Shown here: in pieces, positions 1-9,665 of the stretch | Layout: each line of letters starts with the position of its first letter | Position numbering within the stretch: position 1 is the stretch's first letter | Translations under genes and position numbers: made by a program | The notes under the pieces: model-generated | Told to the model about the DNA's origin: nothing | Seen by the model: only the letters and a program-made list of their open reading frames with translations | The model's database searches: none | NCBI RefSeq assembly: GCF_014695715.1 | Contig: NZ_JACJOT010000006.1 | Span: 1-64,000, forward strand | DNA length: 64,000 bases | Reading direction: 5' to 3' | DNA from: Microcoleus sp. FACHB-68 | GTDB lineage: Bacteria > Cyanobacteriota > Cyanobacteriia > Cyanobacteriales > Oscillatoriaceae

Positions 1-411
<411 letters not shown>

Positions 412-426
412 GTTTTAGCGATTGAT

Positions 427-461
427 TAAAAAAGCGCTCTCAGAAATGGGGGCGCTTTTTT
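427..461 (+). terminator. Rho-independent terminator of psbA
   Basis: A-rich stem with a GCGC core: positions 428-436 pair with 452-461 (AAAAGCGC against GCGCTTTTTT) around a short loop, ending in a T run, 16 bases after the psbA stop. The A-tract on the 5' side could also make it act on minus-strand transcripts coming from modA. Confidence 0.85.
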
Positions 462-479
462 GTTTGTATAATTTTTTAC

Positions 480-1337
480 TTAGGGAAGAACCCCAGACTC
501 ACCGGCAGGAATGGTAAATCCGTATTTCCTAAACACAGATGCAGCCCGATTGCTAGCAAGAAACTCTACATATTCTTGAGCTTTTGGGATGTTTTTGCTG
601 TCTTTAATGACGGCTGCTGGATAAATAATGGGTGAATGAGACTGAGCGGGTGCAACTGCCACAATTTTGACCTTAGCTGAGTGCATGGCGTCCGTTTTAT
701 AGACGATGCCGGCATCCACGTCACCCCTTTCTACATAAGTTAAAACTTGACGAACATCTTTAGCAAAAACAACTTTTGGTTTAACTTTATCTGCAATTTG
801 AAAAAAACTGAGAACTTCTTGCGCGTATTTGCCAACGGGTACGGTTTGCGGTTCTCCAAGGGCTATTTTTTTTACGCGATCACTGGCTAAATCTTTAAAA
901 TCAGAGAGTGATGGCGAGTTTTTAGGTTCAACTAAAACCAGTTGATTTTTTAGTAGGTTTTTACGAGTCTCACTCATTAACAGACCTTTTTTCTGCAACG
1001 CATCCATTTGCTGAGGGGAAGCAGAGATGAAAATATCCACCGGCGCTCCCTGTTCAATTTGTTGCTGGAGGGCACCAGAAGCTCCAAAATTATAAATTAA
1101 TGACGCGCTCGGTTTGTCTTTTGTATAAATTTCTTGAATTTCTTCAAGCGACTCTTTTAAACTGGCGGCAGCAGATACTGTTAAGGCTGGCGAGGTTGCG
1201 GTAAAAGTGCAACTTGTCAATCCTTTGATACAGATAATGATGCAGAGCAATAATATAAAACTTCTGGATATTTCTGTAGAACCTAGTTTATTAGTAAATT
1301 TAGATTTTAAGCCTAACCGCAATTGATTAAGTTTCAT
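480..1337 (-). CDS. modA: Molybdate ABC transporter substrate-binding lipoprotein ModA
   Basis: Periplasmic binding protein that captures molybdate (or tungstate) for an ABC importer, feeding molybdenum-cofactor enzymes such as nitrate reductase. The mature part begins with the ModA pattern of a beta strand followed by SAAASLKESL, and contains the conserved FGASGALQQQIEQGAPVD block and the late DAGIVYKTDA region. A hydrophobic segment ending LTSC is a good lipobox, so the protein should be anchored to the outer face of the plasma membrane through Cys43. I start at the internal ATG at 1337 because it gives a more normal signal peptide; the open frame reaches an earlier start at 1385 (301 aa). 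No modB or modC lies beside it, so the transporter must be completed from elsewhere. It is convergent with psbA. Confidence 0.9.
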   Translation of the reverse strand: MKLNQLRLGLKSKFTNKLGSTEISRSFILLLCIIICIKGLTSCTFTATSPALTVSAAASLKESLEEIQEIYTKDKPSASLIYNFGASGALQQQIEQGAPVDIFISASPQQMDALQKKGLLMSETRKNLLKNQLVLVEPKNSPSLSDFKDLASDRVKKIALGEPQTVPVGKYAQEVLSFFQIADKVKPKVVFAKDVRQVLTYVERGDVDAGIVYKTDAMHSAKVKIVAVAPAQSHSPIIYPAAVIKDSKNIPKAQEYVEFLASNRAASVFRKYGFTIPAGESGVLP

Positions 1338-1489
1338 GATTTTAAGAACAATTAACTCAAAATAGGAATAAGCAAGTTCTACCAATTTTGATTGCTTGGC
1401 GGATAAAGACTCGAATGAAAAATTTTAGTTTTCCTGTAGAGACGATGCACCCAATATTTTTACTTTAGGTTGAGAAGGCGAAGCAATAA

Positions 1490-2539
1490 TTAAATTTCTT
1501 CATTCACAATTAACTCTCCTTTGGTGATAATTTTCGACATATCTAGAATGCTCATCATTTTTTCCCGGTAGGGAGCAGTCCCTCGCAGATATTCATCATT
1601 GCTGGAATGAACGGCTGCGGGAACCGGCCTCATGTCTGAAGGTTGCAAGTACATGACATCAAAAACTTCATCGACAGTGACGCCGGCAACGAGATCATCG
1701 ACGTGAATTACCATTGCTTTAGCGTTCGTACTACTTCCAGCCACTGACAGGTTCAGCAAACTCCGAATATCGATGATTGTGATAATTTCACCCCGCAGAT
1801 TCATATTTCCAATAATATGTGCCGGCGTACAAGGAATTGGCGTAATCTTGCGGAGATCGGTAAATTCTCGCACCAACTCTAATTCAAATCCAAAATACTC
1901 TCCATTTAAACCAATAACGGCTAAGGGCGTTAAGCCGGCAAAATCCTGCCGAGATGTAGAGAGCATGAGATTTTCGGCACGCAACCGAAAAATTGCTCGT
2001 TCCTCTGGGGTTGCATGGGGGCAGAACACACGTTGGGTTGCCAGAAACGCTTCAGTTTCTTGAGCACTCTTTGGAATTTTTTCGGGGATTAACGCTTCAA
2101 CCGTGTCAGAGTAATAAACTAAATTTTTGGCGTTTAGTAGCATCACAATGCCACCAGCCATTTTAGCGACGCCGCTTAAAAAGTTGTGGGAATTATCGGA
2201 AATTTTTCGCCCGTAGAGTAGTTCTGTTGAAACCTCTTCTGCCACAAGGTCTAGAACTTCTTGGACTTGATTGACAATAATACCAATCTGAAATCCTTGC
2301 AAGTCTAGGATGATTACGCTGTCTGAAAGTTGGAATTCCCGTGTTCGGTGCCCAAGACGTACTTCGAGATCCATAATAGGCACAATATTGCCTCGAAGAT
2401 TGACGACACCCACAATATCGCGGGGTGCGTCTGTAATTGGTGTTAACTCTGGCAGGAAGAAAATCTCCTGAACGCAGAACGCTTCTACACCATAACGGGA
2501 ACCATTAAGCTCGAAAATAAGATAAGATTTATTTTCCAT
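1490..2539 (-). CDS. Chemotaxis adaptor with two CheW domains
   Basis: Scaffold protein of the kind that couples chemoreceptors to the CheA kinase. Two consecutive CheW-like folds are visible: residues about 3-140 (with GVVNLRGNIVPIMDL) and about 200-340 (with GNMNLRGEIITIIDI); the NLRG turn is the CheW hallmark and occurs in both. A single CheW is about 160 aa, so this 349-aa protein is a tandem fusion. The cheR-like gene lies upstream on the same strand but 480 bp away, so they may be separate transcripts. In filamentous cyanobacteria such genes usually serve gliding, pilus motility or phototaxis; that role is inferred. A perfect inverted repeat lies 41 bp before the ATG. Confidence 0.9.
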   Translation of the reverse strand: MENKSYLIFELNGSRYGVEAFCVQEIFFLPELTPITDAPRDIVGVVNLRGNIVPIMDLEVRLGHRTREFQLSDSVIILDLQGFQIGIIVNQVQEVLDLVAEEVSTELLYGRKISDNSHNFLSGVAKMAGGIVMLLNAKNLVYYSDTVEALIPEKIPKSAQETEAFLATQRVFCPHATPEERAIFRLRAENLMLSTSRQDFAGLTPLAVIGLNGEYFGFELELVREFTDLRKITPIPCTPAHIIGNMNLRGEIITIIDIRSLLNLSVAGSSTNAKAMVIHVDDLVAGVTVDEVFDVMYLQPSDMRPVPAAVHSSNDEYLRGTAPYREKMMSILDMSKIITKGELIVNEEI

Positions 2540-2579
2540 CTTGATGGGGTGAAATTTTAGATATAAAAGACGATCTCAA

Positions 2580-2600
2580 GGATATTCTATAAGAATATCC
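2580..2600. promoter_or_regulatory. Perfect 9-bp inverted repeat upstream of the CheW gene
   Basis: GGATATTCT and AGAATATCC are separated by ATA, 41 bp before the CheW-protein ATG. It could be an operator or a 5'-leader hairpin; no known regulator consensus is recognised. Confidence 0.4.
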
Positions 2601-2844
2601 CCACTTGATGTCTGGGGAAGCCAGTTTTTAACTTAAATTTTATATGGATTTATCGCAAAATTCTATTTAAGGTTAGTTAAGATTATTAAATTTATTATAA
2701 ATGTATTTAAATTATCAATCAACTTTCGAGAATTTTCAGAACATTTTTAGACGCCGGCGCGGGTATTTTCAAAGCAGAGATTGATTGTTAAAAATTTTAC
2801 AGAGAGGGAAGCATTTCGGGAGCCTCCTATTTTTGTAAATAGTA

Positions 2845-2930
2845 GGGCGGGCACCTTGCCCGCTTACTGTAATCTCTGGGAGCAAGATGCTCCCTGTGAC
2901 AATATTTTGACAAATCTGGGATGCACCCAA
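2845..2930. repeat. REP-like element with three consecutive hairpins
   Basis: Three short palindromes follow each other in the cheR-cheW intergenic region: 2847-2863 (GCGGGCA, loop CCT, TGCCCGC), 2878-2894 (GGGAGCA, loop AGA, TGCTCCC) and 2917-2929 (TGGG, loop, CCCA). Dispersed elements of this GCGGGCA/GGGAGCA type are familiar from cyanobacterial genomes. Being transcribed between cheR and cheW it may stabilise or separate the two messages. Only one copy is seen in this window. Confidence 0.65.
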
Positions 2931-3021
2931 GCATTTCACTCTTGGCAAAAAATGGATAAAACCGTGATCAGTTTTTTTTGCTGATTTTAAGAGCGTTGGA
3001 TGCCGGCAGTCACGCTTGCAA

Positions 3022-4674
3022 CTAGGCATAATTTTTCAGCATTTTTTGGACATACTGTAATAATTCAGAAGCTTTCAACTGACTGGGGTGTTCTATAATG
3101 GCATTTGGTTGTATTTCTTTGAGCAGCTCAACTGCTGTCGTTCGCATTTTTTTTGCTCTTTGCATATCTCCTTCCCGCTCGTATAGTGAAGCAAGCTCAA
3201 GATAGGCAAAGATAGAAGAAGGTGCCAAATAGATAATACGTTTGCAAAACATTTTTGCCTCCTCAATATCTCCTTGCTCTTCAGCAATATGAGCGAGTAA
3301 GTAGTAAGGTTCTGCGGAGAGAGAATCTAATTGAATGGCGCGATGACAAGCAACACTCGCTTTTTCATACTGCCCCAAATTTGCATACGCCTGAGCCATT
3401 AGATAATGAGCGGCAAACTGAGCGGGTTGTAATGTGATGAGTTGTTGTGTTTTTTTAATAGCCTCAAAATAAGCTTCTTTTAGAAAGAGCGTTTCTGCCT
3501 CAATCAAGAGTTCTTGAGCCATTTGCTCTTGAGAAATCTCTGCTTTTGAATCCCTGGTTTGTGAAGCGGTAGTCTTCGGGATGATTGAGGTGGGGGCGGC
3601 TGTTTTAAGGGGAAGGTGAGAGGATTGAATTGAATTAATTGGGCCTTTGGGGGAGGTGGAAAATGTTGCAGTTGTGGGCATTCTTTCAACTGCCGGCAAT
3701 TCTTTAACTACAAATTGATTAAAATTTTCTGAAAGCCAGGTTGTACTCTCGTGATCACTTAACCTCTGCGAGTGAGTTTCTTGTGGCAAACCGCCTATGG
3801 CTGGTTCATTTGAGACATTTTCACATCGTTTATAAACAACTGATTCTGGATAGACTTTAGCCCGGAAATGCCCCATAGATTGGGCATAAAGCTCTGCGTG
3901 AGCCGTCATTAAATACGCTCCTGGTCTGAGGGCGTGATAAAACTTCTTTAACACTAAAGAAATTGCTTGAGCTGAAAAATATACAAACACATTCCGACAG
4001 ATAATTAAATCCATACTATAGATGTCGGCATTAATGTTTGGACAGGGATCTTTAACTAAATTCCCATACTGAAATGTTACCATCTTCCGAATTCGTTCGA
4101 CCACTTGCCATTCGGCTCTATGCTTAGAGAAATGCTGCTGCTGTAAATTGGGATCTACCATGCGGAATGACCAAGAACTGTACAGTCCCAGTTTGGCTTT
4201 CTCTATATTGACTTGATTGATATCAGTCCCTAAAATTAAAATATCCCACTGTTCCCAGTCTGGAATCATTTCTTGAAGAAGAATTGCCAAAGAATAAGGT
4301 TCTTCGCCCGTAGAACAGCCGGCACTCCAAATTCGCAGCGAACGCATTGGCTTTTGACGTTCTATTAATTCAGGCAAAATATAATTTTTGAGCAGATTGA
4401 ACTGACCTCGATCTCGAAAGAAATAACTCTCGCAAACGGTTAGCAAAAGAGTCAGTTCTTTCCATTCGTATTCACTTTGTACTGCATCTATTGGATTATT
4501 GGGATTTGTCCCCGCTTCCAACAGTTGGTAATACTCGTCTGGAATTGACAATTTTAGCAACTTCATCCGGAGCAAAATTTTCTTTTGCAAAGCGTCGCGA
4601 TCTTGTCCACGAACGTACAAGCCGGTAGTTGCGGAGATTAGGTTGATAAATTGCTCTATTAAAGCGTCATTCAT
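3022..4674 (-). CDS. CheR-type protein-glutamate methyltransferase with C-terminal TPRs
   Basis: SAM-dependent methyltransferase that methylates glutamates on chemoreceptors to tune their signalling. A helical CheR N-terminal domain (about 1-80) is followed by the catalytic domain with the SAM loop GCSTGEEPYS at 119-128 and the ICRNVFVYF motif at 225-233. A low-complexity linker (about 290-385) leads to three or four tetratricopeptide repeats (about 390-520), a known fusion in pilus and frizzy-type chemotaxis systems. I start at the ATG at 4674, which has AGGGA upstream; an in-frame ATG six codons earlier has no clear ribosome site. It precedes the double-CheW gene on the same strand. No cheA or intact receptor is nearby. 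Confidence 0.92.
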   Translation of the reverse strand: MNDALIEQFINLISATTGLYVRGQDRDALQKKILLRMKLLKLSIPDEYYQLLEAGTNPNNPIDAVQSEYEWKELTLLLTVCESYFFRDRGQFNLLKNYILPELIERQKPMRSLRIWSAGCSTGEEPYSLAILLQEMIPDWEQWDILILGTDINQVNIEKAKLGLYSSWSFRMVDPNLQQQHFSKHRAEWQVVERIRKMVTFQYGNLVKDPCPNINADIYSMDLIICRNVFVYFSAQAISLVLKKFYHALRPGAYLMTAHAELYAQSMGHFRAKVYPESVVYKRCENVSNEPAIGGLPQETHSQRLSDHESTTWLSENFNQFVVKELPAVERMPTTATFSTSPKGPINSIQSSHLPLKTAAPTSIIPKTTASQTRDSKAEISQEQMAQELLIEAETLFLKEAYFEAIKKTQQLITLQPAQFAAHYLMAQAYANLGQYEKASVACHRAIQLDSLSAEPYYLLAHIAEEQGDIEEAKMFCKRIIYLAPSSIFAYLELASLYEREGDMQRAKKMRTTAVELLKEIQPNAIIEHPSQLKASELLQYVQKMLKNYA

Positions 4675-5468
4675 GAGAAATATCCCTGACACAAAGCCCT
4701 ATTTCCTTTGAAAAATCTACCAATACGAGAGTTACTATTACGAGGTTTTCACAAACTTGCCGAATCGTTGGCTTCTTCTTCCTTTATGACGCTTGCTACA
4801 CGTAATGGCAAGTGATCGACTTTAATGGTTTGGCTAAACTGCCAACCCGCCAATGGATGCCGAAATCGTCAAATATTAAAATTTAAAATCATTTTTGCGT
4901 TAATCGAGAGCAACCGGCTATAGAGAAGCGGGATTCAAAGCCATAAATGCGAGTAAGATTTTTGAACTTTACCTTACTATTCCCCTATAAGCAGCTTATA
5001 AGCTAATGTGCCTGAAAGTTAACTTTTTTTACTAAAAATAACAAAAATTTTATATTTCTAAAGAATTTTTAAAGGTTTCATATTTTTAAGTCAGAAAATT
5101 GCCGACACAAAATCTCAGTGGATCTACTGATATTTTAAATAAAGCGCTGTTTGCCCGGTTACAGGTGGCTGGGAGGTTTTAGAACAAGAAAGTGGGGGTG
5201 GGGAAAATGAGCCGGTAGCGCCGGCAACTGAGGAGAGATCATCTGCACTCACCGGACTCTACAGTGTAGCCTCCACTCAGCGAGTGGTAAACCCCTATAG
5301 CAGGCAGATTAAGCAAGTGTTATATTTTTCTGCTAAACCCAAAAATTAGATAAATTTTTGATAGCTAACAGTGCCGGCGATAGATAGGGAATTCAAACTG
5401 TAGCATTTAAATAAAAATCTGAGAAGTATAAAATAGATTGTTAATTTTTAAGGAATGAATGTCTCCTT
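4675..5468. other. Long intergenic region with two unexplained open fragments
   Basis: About 790 bases with no convincing gene. The central part (4880-5140) is AT-rich and full of stops. Two stretches read like protein but lack a start: minus strand 4749-4868 (39 codons and a stop) and plus strand 5143-5349 (68 codons and a stop). They may be remnants of decayed genes. No tRNA or terminator is recognised. Confidence 0.5.
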
Positions 5469-8420
5469 TTAATTTGAGAGTAGAGGAATTTGAATCCAAA
5501 ACTCTGAGCCTTTCCCCACCTCCGAAAAACATTTAAGAACTCCGCCATGTTTTTCCACCACGATTTGGTAGCTAATTGATAGCCCCAGTCCGGTGCCTTT
5601 GCCCACCGGCTTGGTTGTAAAGAACGGGTCAAACAAGCGCCGCTTGACTTCTTCTGTCATACCAGGGCCATTGTCAGCAATGCGAATCAAGAGATGGGCC
5701 GGACGAACGGTTGGGGCAGAGGCTGCCGGCAGCACGTCTCCATTTTTATCTAAAAGCTGAGTCCGAATTGTAATTGTGCGGGAATCACGTTCACTTTCCA
5801 AGACATCAACCGCATTCGTCAGAATATTCATAAACACCTGATTCATCTGGCCGGCATAGCACTCAACCTGAGGAATATTTCCATAGTGTTTAACAACTTC
5901 AATGCCAGAATTTTTCCCTTTCGATTTCAAGCGGTTATGCAAAATTAGCAACGTGTTATCCAGTCCTTCATGGATATCCACACATTTCTTTTCTGCCTCA
6001 TCTAGCCGAGAAAAATTCCGCAAAGACAAAACAATCTGCCGGATGCGGTCGGAACCCATCTCCATTGAGGATAAAATTTTCGGCAAGTCTTCAATTAAAA
6101 ATTCTAAATCTATGTCCTCAAGGCGCTGTTGAATGGCCGGCACCGGCTGGGGATAATGCTGTTGATAAAGGTCTAATAAAGTCAGAATTTCTTTAATGTA
6201 GCTGCTGGCATAAGTCAGGTTGCCATAGATAAAATTAACGGGATTGTTAATTTCATGGGCGACACCGGCAACCATTTGACCGAGGCTAGACATCTTCTCA
6301 CTTTGAACCAGCTGCGCTTGCGTCTGCTTGAGATTTTGCAATGCCTCACTCAACTGTTGCGCCTGGGTTTGAGCTGCCAGCGCTGCGGCATGAGTTTGAG
6401 CATAAAGTTCAGCTTGGTCAATCGCGATAGCCAGTTGATTAACCACCGCTTGCAGCAGTTCCACCTCGCTGTCGTTCCAAGGTCGTGGGCCACTGCAATG
6501 GCTGCAAACTATAGCACCTTGCTGACCGGATCGGGTTGCTAAAGGCAGCAGCAGTTGAGACGTCATCCCCAAACCCTTCAGCAAAGCTTGCGTCTGTAGG
6601 TCTAGGTCGGTTTCGAGATCCACACTATCCACTCGCAGGATCTGCATATTCTGGATTTTACCGGCTAAAAAGTCGATATGCTGAGCTGGGCAATCCCTTA
6701 GCAGACTCGGCAGTTCAATATTTCGGGCTTCATGAGTCACCATCAGACTCGGCGTTTCTGGATGGGGCAAGTACCACAGAAAATGGCAGCGATCAATCTG
6801 CAACAAATTGCGGATCTCATGCACCGCTGTTTCCAGAATTGTGTTGAGATCGAGAGAATTGCGAATTTGGTTAGCCAGACGAAACAACAACCCTTCTCTG
6901 CGTTTGAGCAGCGCTTCATGTGCCCAAGCGCGGTCAATGGCCAGGGCAATGCTATTGGCGGCCCACTCTAGCAAAATGCGGGCATCCTCAGTTAAAGGCT
7001 GCCGGTGGTACAAAGCCATAACCCCCACTAACTGCCCCTCGACAACAAGGGGATAGCCTATAAAACACATCGGACTCTCCATATCAGAGTCATGCCTGAT
7101 GGCTTTTTCAGGAACCGGATGGCCGCTAACTCCTTTCAGTTTGCCGCTGATCGAACGCAACTGACCGCTGAGGGGCTGCTGGTTGTTGGCAATGAAATCG
7201 ATGATAGACGCTTCTCCAGAGGCGTCTTCAGGGTGTGTTGGCTGCCCAGATGTCGCTTCGAGTTCTAAGGGTTTGTTAGAGCCTTTCGATATCCAAATGC
7301 GAACTCCTAACGCATTTAAATGCTCCTCAATTGCTTGGGTGCAACGATTGAGGGCTTCGGCTAAAGGCCCACCCTGTGCTAGTGCTAAGCCGACCGCTGC
7401 ACCTAAAGCCCACAATTGTGATCGCTTGTTGCTCATTGCCTGTGTTTGTTTGCGATCTGTCACGTCCAGCAAATAAACACATACCCCACTTTCGTAAGGA
7501 TAAGCTCGTACCTCCAACCAAGTTTTTAATGAGGAATAAAAGAACTCGAAATTAAGGGTCATTCGCTCAGAAAAGACCCGATCAAAATTAGTGTAAAAAG
7601 AGGAATTAAGCAATTCTGGAAACTCATCCCAAACACAAGCTCCCATTAATTCATCGCGGGTGCGCTGCAAAAGGATTTCGGCTTGAGAGTTTAAGTAAGT
7701 GAAGCAACCTTTGCGATCTAAGGTAAAGAACCCATCTGTGATGTTTTCTAAGATATTCACAATCTGCCGCTGGCTTAGTGCTTCCTCTACTTGCAGTAGT
7801 TCGGTGATCTCAAAGCTGGCTTCGGTGCCTTTGTTTTGCCGGCCCGATGAGTTAAAAGCTGCTTCTGCAATACTGGGTTCTAACTTGGTGAGCCGGCTCA
7901 GTGTCAGGTAAGCGACAATTTGACTGCTGAGAGTCCGCAATGCCTGCTGTTGTTCGGGTTTGAGTTCGTGCGGCTCATAGTCCATGAGGGAAAGTGCGCC
8001 GAGGGGGACACCTGCCGGGGTGGTTAAAGGGTAGCCGGCGTAAAACCGCAGTTGCCGGCTGCCTTGCGTCAACACTTGGGCCGGCTCAGTCAGATCTTCT
8101 GACGGTTGATCGGTTGACTGTGGGGGGGTTAACTGAGCATCTGCTGGCAGATCCTTGACAATTAATAGCTCAGATTGCCGGCTGACATGATAGCATAAAG
8201 CACGATATCGATAGGCTGCACTTTTCGTCAGTCCGACTTGAGATTTGATCCACTGCCGGTTCCCATTACTGAGGCTGATAAAGGCCACCGGCATTTGGCA
8301 AATATAGGTCGCTAAGCGAGTCAATTCCTCTAAGCCTGCTTCCGAAGCAGTGTTAAGAACAGTTAACCGACACGGGTCATCACTTTTTAGTGGCGCGAAC
8401 TCAGGCGAATGTGCTTTCAT
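5469..8420 (-). CDS. Sensor histidine kinase, GAF-PAS-GAF-GAF-HisKA-HATPase
   Basis: Cytoplasmic sensor kinase without transmembrane segments. Order: GAF at about 20-175, of the type with a YxCMPVAFISLS-like strand and a QWIKSQVG motif; PAS at 205-325 ending in DVTDRK; GAF at 335-500; GAF at 508-680 (NSLDLNTILETAV); then HisKA with the phospho-acceptor His722 in VAHEINNP, and an ATPase domain with the N box around 863, IADNGPGM, and a C-terminal FTTKPVGKGTGLGLS loop. The core closely resembles the kinases at 14512-19548 and 62406-64000. I start at the second ATG (8420), which follows GGAGGATC; an ATG at 8441 is possible. The neighbouring response regulator is divergent and 830 bp away, so a partnership is only a guess. 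The signal is unknown. Confidence 0.95.
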   Translation of the reverse strand: MKAHSPEFAPLKSDDPCRLTVLNTASEAGLEELTRLATYICQMPVAFISLSNGNRQWIKSQVGLTKSAAYRYRALCYHVSRQSELLIVKDLPADAQLTPPQSTDQPSEDLTEPAQVLTQGSRQLRFYAGYPLTTPAGVPLGALSLMDYEPHELKPEQQQALRTLSSQIVAYLTLSRLTKLEPSIAEAAFNSSGRQNKGTEASFEITELLQVEEALSQRQIVNILENITDGFFTLDRKGCFTYLNSQAEILLQRTRDELMGACVWDEFPELLNSSFYTNFDRVFSERMTLNFEFFYSSLKTWLEVRAYPYESGVCVYLLDVTDRKQTQAMSNKRSQLWALGAAVGLALAQGGPLAEALNRCTQAIEEHLNALGVRIWISKGSNKPLELEATSGQPTHPEDASGEASIIDFIANNQQPLSGQLRSISGKLKGVSGHPVPEKAIRHDSDMESPMCFIGYPLVVEGQLVGVMALYHRQPLTEDARILLEWAANSIALAIDRAWAHEALLKRREGLLFRLANQIRNSLDLNTILETAVHEIRNLLQIDRCHFLWYLPHPETPSLMVTHEARNIELPSLLRDCPAQHIDFLAGKIQNMQILRVDSVDLETDLDLQTQALLKGLGMTSQLLLPLATRSGQQGAIVCSHCSGPRPWNDSEVELLQAVVNQLAIAIDQAELYAQTHAAALAAQTQAQQLSEALQNLKQTQAQLVQSEKMSSLGQMVAGVAHEINNPVNFIYGNLTYASSYIKEILTLLDLYQQHYPQPVPAIQQRLEDIDLEFLIEDLPKILSSMEMGSDRIRQIVLSLRNFSRLDEAEKKCVDIHEGLDNTLLILHNRLKSKGKNSGIEVVKHYGNIPQVECYAGQMNQVFMNILTNAVDVLESERDSRTITIRTQLLDKNGDVLPAASAPTVRPAHLLIRIADNGPGMTEEVKRRLFDPFFTTKPVGKGTGLGLSISYQIVVEKHGGVLKCFSEVGKGSEFWIQIPLLSN

Positions 8421-9254
8421 TTCTCTGCGATCCTCCCCCATCGGAACATTTCAGAATCTTGTTGAGGTTTGCACTTAACGATGTTTAAATCTTCTATCTA
8501 TCAGCAGCTATGCGTTTCAGAGATATGTTGATTTAAGTTCGCTACGAGCATCAATTATTTTTATGAATGATGGCGATTTTGCCGGCTCTTAGGTCTTAAT
8601 ACCTTGAGGCAAACCTGTAAATTCACCCGTTAGCTTGCTCCCTGCCACTTGTTGAGCCTGTGGATCGGGTCGATTAGACCTGACTTTCTACAGAATTCCC
8701 AAAAAACCTATTTGGCTATCAGATGGATTTAATTTTTTCTTTAAGTTATTCAAACAAATTTCAAGTTTTTTTCATCCAACTGCTGTCTCGTTCTGTGATA
8801 AATTTTCCCCACAGCCGGTCAAATCCTTTCTATCGATTGTGCTGAGCCAATCGCCTGTATGCTTGAGGTTGGATAGCTATCCTAAAACTCGTCAGCCATA
8901 TTTTACCGGCACCTCACCCGTTAGAATAAAAGAAGAGTCTTGAGGTTTGCAGGCCCAGTCATCGCTGGCCGATTGCTCAGCGCCTCTTGTGTCGCGATTC
9001 TTTCTTTAAGTTTATCTTCTGCGTGGTGCCGGTGAAAATAGTTAAAAACTCTTAAGCTAATCTGAGTCAGCACAACTATGGGGGTTGCAATTGGCTTATT
9101 ATTGAATTTAAAGCGTTTAAATCAGATTAAGGGTATGATTAATTGCAGAAATGAATCGGCAACTAAAGTAATATCTTTTATCAAAATTACAAAATATTTT
9201 GACTATGTCTTTACCAACCAGGTTTCAACGTCCTCATAGTCATTAAAGGAAATG
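8421..9254. other. Long intergenic region between kinase and response regulator
   Basis: About 830 bases between divergent genes. It must hold both promoters, but I see no clear -35/-10 pair. The only protein-like stretch is the short minus-strand frame at 8921-9073, listed separately. No structured RNA or repeat stands out. Confidence 0.5.
8921..9073 (-). CDS. Possible 50-residue small protein (weak candidate)
   Basis: A GTG-initiated frame of 50 codons ending in TAA; the frame is open for 14 more codons upstream. The composition (RVFNYFHRHHAEDKLKER, then a hydrophobic LKTLLLF end) looks more like protein than the neighbouring frames, but there is no Shine-Dalgarno sequence and no family is recognised. 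Conservation of the frame in relatives would be needed to accept it. Confidence 0.18.
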   Translation of the reverse strand: MLTQISLRVFNYFHRHHAEDKLKERIATQEALSNRPAMTGPANLKTLLLF

Positions 9255-9665
9255 ATGCCTTCAAATTCCAATTCTGTCCCGACGATTTTAGCAGTGGATG
9301 ACAGTCCTGTTATGCTGGAACTGCTCAAACGAACCCTGGAAGGAAACTACCGAATTCTAGTGGCAGATAATGCAGTGGATGCACTGTCAATTATTTATCA
9401 TGAACCAATTTCCGGCTTGTTGCTAGATGTGACAATGCCAGGAATTGATGGGTTGGAACTGTGTCGCACCGTGCGAAACTTGCCTCAGTTTCAAGAACTG
9501 CCCATTATTATGCTAACGGCAAGAGACGGACTGTTTGATAAGGTACAGGGGCGTCTTGCCGGCGCAACAGAATATTTAACCAAGCCGTTTAATGCAGAAC
9601 AACTGCGTAAAACAGTTGACAGGTTTTTCAGTAATAGTGATGCTGAAATTAAAGATGAAGTTTGA
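9255..9665 (+). CDS. Single-domain response regulator (CheY/PatA-C type)
   Basis: Receiver domain only, so a phospho-relay or motor-output protein rather than a transcription factor. Counting from the first ATG (9252), the acidic pair is Asp16-Asp17, the phospho-acceptor is Asp59 (LLLDVTMPG), Thr89 is the switch residue and Lys111 is the conserved lysine (TKPF). The leader AAAGGAA lies directly against the first ATG, so the second ATG at 9255 has better spacing and is my start. The last dozen residues are an acidic tail. The divergent histidine kinase upstream could be a partner, which the sequence cannot show. Confidence 0.93.
   Translation: MPSNSNSVPTILAVDDSPVMLELLKRTLEGNYRILVADNAVDALSIIYHEPISGLLLDVTMPGIDGLELCRTVRNLPQFQELPIIMLTARDGLFDKVQGRLAGATEYLTKPFNAEQLRKTVDRFFSNSDAEIKDEV

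Noticed and set aside
8945-9038. 31-codon plus-strand frame resembling a signal peptide
   Set aside because: Very short, no ribosome site, and overlaps the opposite-strand candidate; hydrophobic composition is easily produced by chance.
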